Shown here: one piece after another, positions 61,331-64,000 of the stretch | Layout of the letters: every line of letters starts with the position of its first letter | Position numbering within the stretch: position 1 is the stretch's first letter | Source: CAMDPA01 sp963825625 | Lineage (GTDB): Bacteria > Pseudomonadota > Alphaproteobacteria > Rhizobiales > Hyphomicrobiaceae | DNA length: 64,000 bases | Direction: 5' to 3' | NCBI GenBank assembly: GCA_963825625.1 | Contig: CAWGUF010000004.1 | Span: forward strand, 137,182 to 201,181 | Notes under the pieces: model-generated | What the model was told of the DNA's origin: nothing | Databases searched by the model: none | Seen by the model: the letters and a program-made list of their open reading frames with translations, nothing else | Program-made: the position numbers and the translations under genes

Positions 61331-63633
61331 GCTCGGACAACATGGGGGCCGGCGGCACCGCCGACAGCGGCAGCATCCTCACAGGTGTCTTCGACCGCGT
61401 CGATAGCATGTTGCGACCGGAAGCAGAGGGCGGCTTCTCCGCCCGGGAGGCTCCGGCAACTGCCGCGATACGTGCTGCAGCAAAAGCATTCGGTGCAAAG
61501 CCGGCACCTGGAATCGCGCCTGCACCGGATGAGCCGATCGGCTCGGCCATCGCGCGGATTGCAAGGTCAGCCGGCTTGATCGCCCGCGAGATGGTATTGA
61601 CGCCGGACTGGCAGCGCGCCGTGGCACTGCCTCTCATTGTCATCAGGAAGAGCGACAAGGCGCCGCTGGCATTCCTGCCGCACGGCAGCTCGTGGCGCGT
61701 CGTGGACGGCAGTGCGCCGCGACGCCCGGTCCAGCTTCAAGCGCACGCGGCGAATGACATCGAGACGCGCGCCTGGGTACTTGGGCCTGCGCTGCCTGAC
61801 AAGGCAATCAAGACGCGCGATTTGTTCCTGTACGGATTCCAAACGAAGGTCCGCGACCTTTCTGCATACGCCTTGATGAGCGCACTGGCCGGGCTAGCGC
61901 TTGCTTGCGTCCCCATCTCGAACATCGCCGTTACCGACATCGTGATCCCCGGGCGTGACCTGACGCTGCTCAACCACATCATCGCAATGCTGCTGGCCTT
62001 GATGCTCGCCTCGCTGGCCACGCGGCTCAGCGCAGCGCTTTGCCAGCTGAGAATCGACGGCCGCACGGGGTCAATGCTCCGGGCGGCAGCCGCAGACCGC
62101 ATGATCCGCCTACAGACGGCACCCAATGCGAAGCCGCTGTCTCCGGCAGCAGCGGCGCTGATCACGCGCTGTGTCGAAACCTGGCACCGTGGGATGTGGC
62201 ACCTGGCACTCACGATCGTCGCGGGTCTCCTGGTGGCGCTCCCCAGCCTTATCGTCATGATGCGGGTGGCGCCACTGGGCGCAGGCCTGGCGCTGTCCCT
62301 GATGATTGCCGCGATCGCGATCTCCGCCCTCATCGTCCGCAAGCAGATCGCCACCCTGTTCGGGGGGCCGTGCTCGCCGACAAGCTGGATATCCATGTCG
62401 TTCGAGGCACTCGCGCAGATCGTGACGGTGCGCGCGCTGGCAGCGGAGCAGCGCATGTTCAAGCTGTTTGCCGAGAGCTTCCTGGGCCTGAAAGACCGCT
62501 TTCTTGCATGCGACCGCATGGGGGCATGGATCCATGCCCTGGAGCACGCGCTCGAAGCGATCGTGATCGCCGTTGCCATCGCAACCGTCGTACTCGTCAA
62601 TCAGAAGATTTCGGCGAACGACAGCGTTGCATTCACAATGGCCGTGATGACGGTGGCGGGCGCCGCGGTGACAATCGTGCATGGGTTCACGCAGGCTTCC
62701 ATGCTGGGCCTGCAGGAACGGATGATCGAGCCCGTGCTTCAGGGCACGCCGGCGCCCGCGACATCCGGGGGCATGCCAGGTTCACTGATGGGTGAAGTCT
62801 CCGTTCGCGGCGTCGTGGTGCAGCACGGCGCGAATGGCGTCAAGGTGCTCGATGGCATCGATCTGGACATCTCGCCGGGTCAACACATCGGGGTCGTCGG
62901 AGCATCCGGCTCCGGCAAGACAACCCTCATCAATGCGCTGATCGGCGTTGTGAAGCCCACCAGCGGGTCAGTCATGTACGACGGCAGCGACCTTGCGACT
63001 GTGGACGCTGCTGCTGTACGGCGGCAGATCGGCATTGTCGGGCAGGCCGGCCGATTGTTCCCCGGAACGCTGCTCGACAACATTGCTGCGGGACTGCCGT
63101 TATCGCAGCAGGAAGCCTGGGAGGCACTTTCGATCGCCGCCCTCGACGACGACGTCAGGCAAATGCCGTTGGGACTTGCGACGCCCATCGGGGATGCCGA
63201 CCCCGTTCTTTCGACAGGTCAGGTGCAACGACTGCTGATCGCGCGCGCGGTGGCACAACGCCCGAAAATTCTCATTCTGGACGAGGCAACAAGTGCGCTC
63301 GACCCAGCAACCGAAGCCCGTGTCGCTGCCGCACTCGACGCCTTGCAGGCAACAGTGATCTCGGTTGCGCATCGCCTGGAGACACTGGCGCATTGTGACG
63401 TGATCCACGTACTGGAGGCAGGCAGGATCGTGGAGGCGGGCTCGTTCTCGAACCTGCAGGCAAGCGGGGGAGCTCTCGCAGCAATGGTCGCGGCCAACCT
63501 GCGCGCTGCGGGAGAAGAAGGCGAACCCGAGAGCCGGGATGCGCAGCAGCCAGAGGCAGTGGACGGCGCGGTGGCGCAGGGCGATGCGAGAGCGAGGATC
63601 GACACACTGCTCCGCGAGTTCCAGAAGGACTGA
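61327..63633 (+). CDS. Second NHLM/NHPM-type ABC exporter with extra N-terminal domain
   Basis: 768 aa, starting within an ATGA overlap. The first about 160 residues are soluble and contain a degenerate peptidase-like block (MVLTPDWQRAVALPLIVIRK, PLAFLPHGSSWRVVDGSA) without the catalytic Cys, as in the second ABC protein of NHLM clusters. Five to six helices follow (about 185-480). The ATPase has Walker A GASGSGKTT (about 525), signature LSTGQVQRLLIARAV, Walker B LILDEATSALD and H-loop SVAHRLE, all intact. With the preceding gene it should form a heterodimeric exporter. Last gene of the operon. Confidence 0.9.
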   Translation: MSSDNMGAGGTADSGSILTGVFDRVDSMLRPEAEGGFSAREAPATAAIRAAAKAFGAKPAPGIAPAPDEPIGSAIARIARSAGLIAREMVLTPDWQRAVALPLIVIRKSDKAPLAFLPHGSSWRVVDGSAPRRPVQLQAHAANDIETRAWVLGPALPDKAIKTRDLFLYGFQTKVRDLSAYALMSALAGLALACVPISNIAVTDIVIPGRDLTLLNHIIAMLLALMLASLATRLSAALCQLRIDGRTGSMLRAAAADRMIRLQTAPNAKPLSPAAAALITRCVETWHRGMWHLALTIVAGLLVALPSLIVMMRVAPLGAGLALSLMIAAIAISALIVRKQIATLFGGPCSPTSWISMSFEALAQIVTVRALAAEQRMFKLFAESFLGLKDRFLACDRMGAWIHALEHALEAIVIAVAIATVVLVNQKISANDSVAFTMAVMTVAGAAVTIVHGFTQASMLGLQERMIEPVLQGTPAPATSGGMPGSLMGEVSVRGVVVQHGANGVKVLDGIDLDISPGQHIGVVGASGSGKTTLINALIGVVKPTSGSVMYDGSDLATVDAAAVRRQIGIVGQAGRLFPGTLLDNIAAGLPLSQQEAWEALSIAALDDDVRQMPLGLATPIGDADPVLSTGQVQRLLIARAVAQRPKILILDEATSALDPATEARVAAALDALQATVISVAHRLETLAHCDVIHVLEAGRIVEAGSFSNLQASGGALAAMVAANLRAAGEEGEPESRDAQQPEAVDGAVAQGDARARIDTLLREFQKD

Positions 63634-64000
63634 AGCGCTATCATCCCCCAAATTACGCGGCCGGGCCGGGCACCACTCCCGCTCCGACCAAAAGCATTTG
63701 CATAAACCCTTCAGTATCAATGACTCGCGCCCACTCGATTTTCCGGAATAAATTCGGTGATCGAAAACTCTTCGCTCAATACGTTAGTCCGATCTGGAAT
63801 GCTGGCTACCCCTCACCTCATTCATCACATGGACTTTTATCAGCACCACCTCAACCCGATTGACCACTCGACACAAACGCAATTGCACATTTGCAACATG
63901 CGCAAATGCAACAAAAACCACGTCGATTTTTCTGTGCTCGTCCAATTCATTTTAGACCGCGCATTCAGGGCATTTTAGACGTAACTGAACCAAGTAAATC
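63634..64000. other. AT-rich region downstream of the export operon
   Basis: 367 bases to the window end, clearly poorer in GC than the operon. No strong terminator is seen. It holds the inverted repeat CATTTGC/GCAAATG at about 63888-63908 and two weak small ORFs: the GTG frame 63757-63978 on the plus strand, and a 36-codon frame on the minus strand (63950 to 63840) whose end is cysteine-rich. Confidence 0.5.
63757..63978 (+). CDS. Possible small protein after the export operon (weak)
   Basis: 73 aa from GTG 63757. Composition is rich in His, Asn and Leu (LIHHMDFYQHHLNPIDHST). It has two Cys (ICNMRKCNKN) and a hydrophobic C-terminus, with only a weak GGA ribosome site. It is not recognisably an NHLP or Nif11-type leader peptide. 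Position 3' of a leader-cleaving exporter makes it worth checking as a cargo, but spurious origin is more likely. Confidence 0.2.
   Translation: MIENSSLNTLVRSGMLATPHLIHHMDFYQHHLNPIDHSTQTQLHICNMRKCNKNHVDFSVLVQFILDRAFRAF

Overview
The window is GC-rich, densely coded chromosomal DNA. The Usg, DUF4170 and DUF1499 proteins, the C-terminally extended IF-1, the UbiA and RsmE neighbours and the Tad-type von Willebrand proteins together point to an alphaproteobacterium, most likely Hyphomicrobiales (Bradyrhizobium/Xanthobacteraceae-like). This is inferred from protein families only. I see no rRNA, tRNA, CRISPR array, transposase or phage module.

Layout. (1) 0-5 kb, minus strand: hyuA, then a hyuB fused to an acetone-carboxylase-gamma-like zinc domain, then a second hyuB running off the left edge. 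(2) 5-11.5 kb: a cupin protein, a metallo-beta-lactamase-fold hydrolase, a DUF1499 membrane protein, Usg, and a complete TRAP transporter (dctP-dctQ-dctM, minus strand). (3) 12-15.6 kb: two tandem Tad/vWA paralogues whose upstream control regions are also duplicated. (4) 15.6-27 kb: a catabolic region. On the minus strand lie a molybdenum hydroxylase (L-S-M order), a class II aldolase, a MetE-like protein and a TPP enzyme; diverging on the plus strand lie a UbiD-like decarboxylase, an SDR and a GST. The large molybdenum subunit, the TPP enzyme and the UbiD gene are all broken by small indels. (5) 27-36.4 kb: small secreted proteins, IF-1 and cold-shock proteins, an alpha/beta hydrolase, MepA, a second class II aldolase, an MsbA-like ABC exporter and DUF4170. 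(6) 36.4-47.3 kb: a pair of composite inverted repeats, ubiA, rsmE, the ergothioneine genes egtB-egtD, a DUF6745-type pair, a degenerate histidine kinase and pepN. (7) 47.5-51.6 kb: a poly-G-interrupted ORF, a beta-hydroxyacid dehydrogenase-type protein, PncC/CinA-C, an 11-bp minisatellite, an S9 peptidase and a cluster of palindromes.

(8) 51.6-64 kb is the most unusual part. On the minus strand an ABC_sub_bind-type binding protein overlaps a very large gene (about 1212 aa) that fuses a D-Ala-D-Ala-ligase-like ATP-grasp enzyme to an extracytoplasmic sensor-like region and an MFS transporter. Next to it is a Bug/TctC-type binding protein. Diverging from that is a tightly overlapping plus-strand operon: an HlyD-type adaptor, a C39-peptidase ABC exporter and a second ABC exporter, matching the NHLM/NHPM bacteriocin-export architecture. 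No precursor peptide is evident. A working hypothesis is a peptide system in which an ATP-grasp ligase makes or modifies a small peptide, with MFS and leader-cleaving ABC export routes and three solute-binding or sensor proteins around it.

Housekeeping genes (ubiA, rsmE, infA, csp, pepN, egtBD, mepA) are intact and well supported. The indels, poly-G tracts and short tandem duplications need a check against raw reads before any biological reading.
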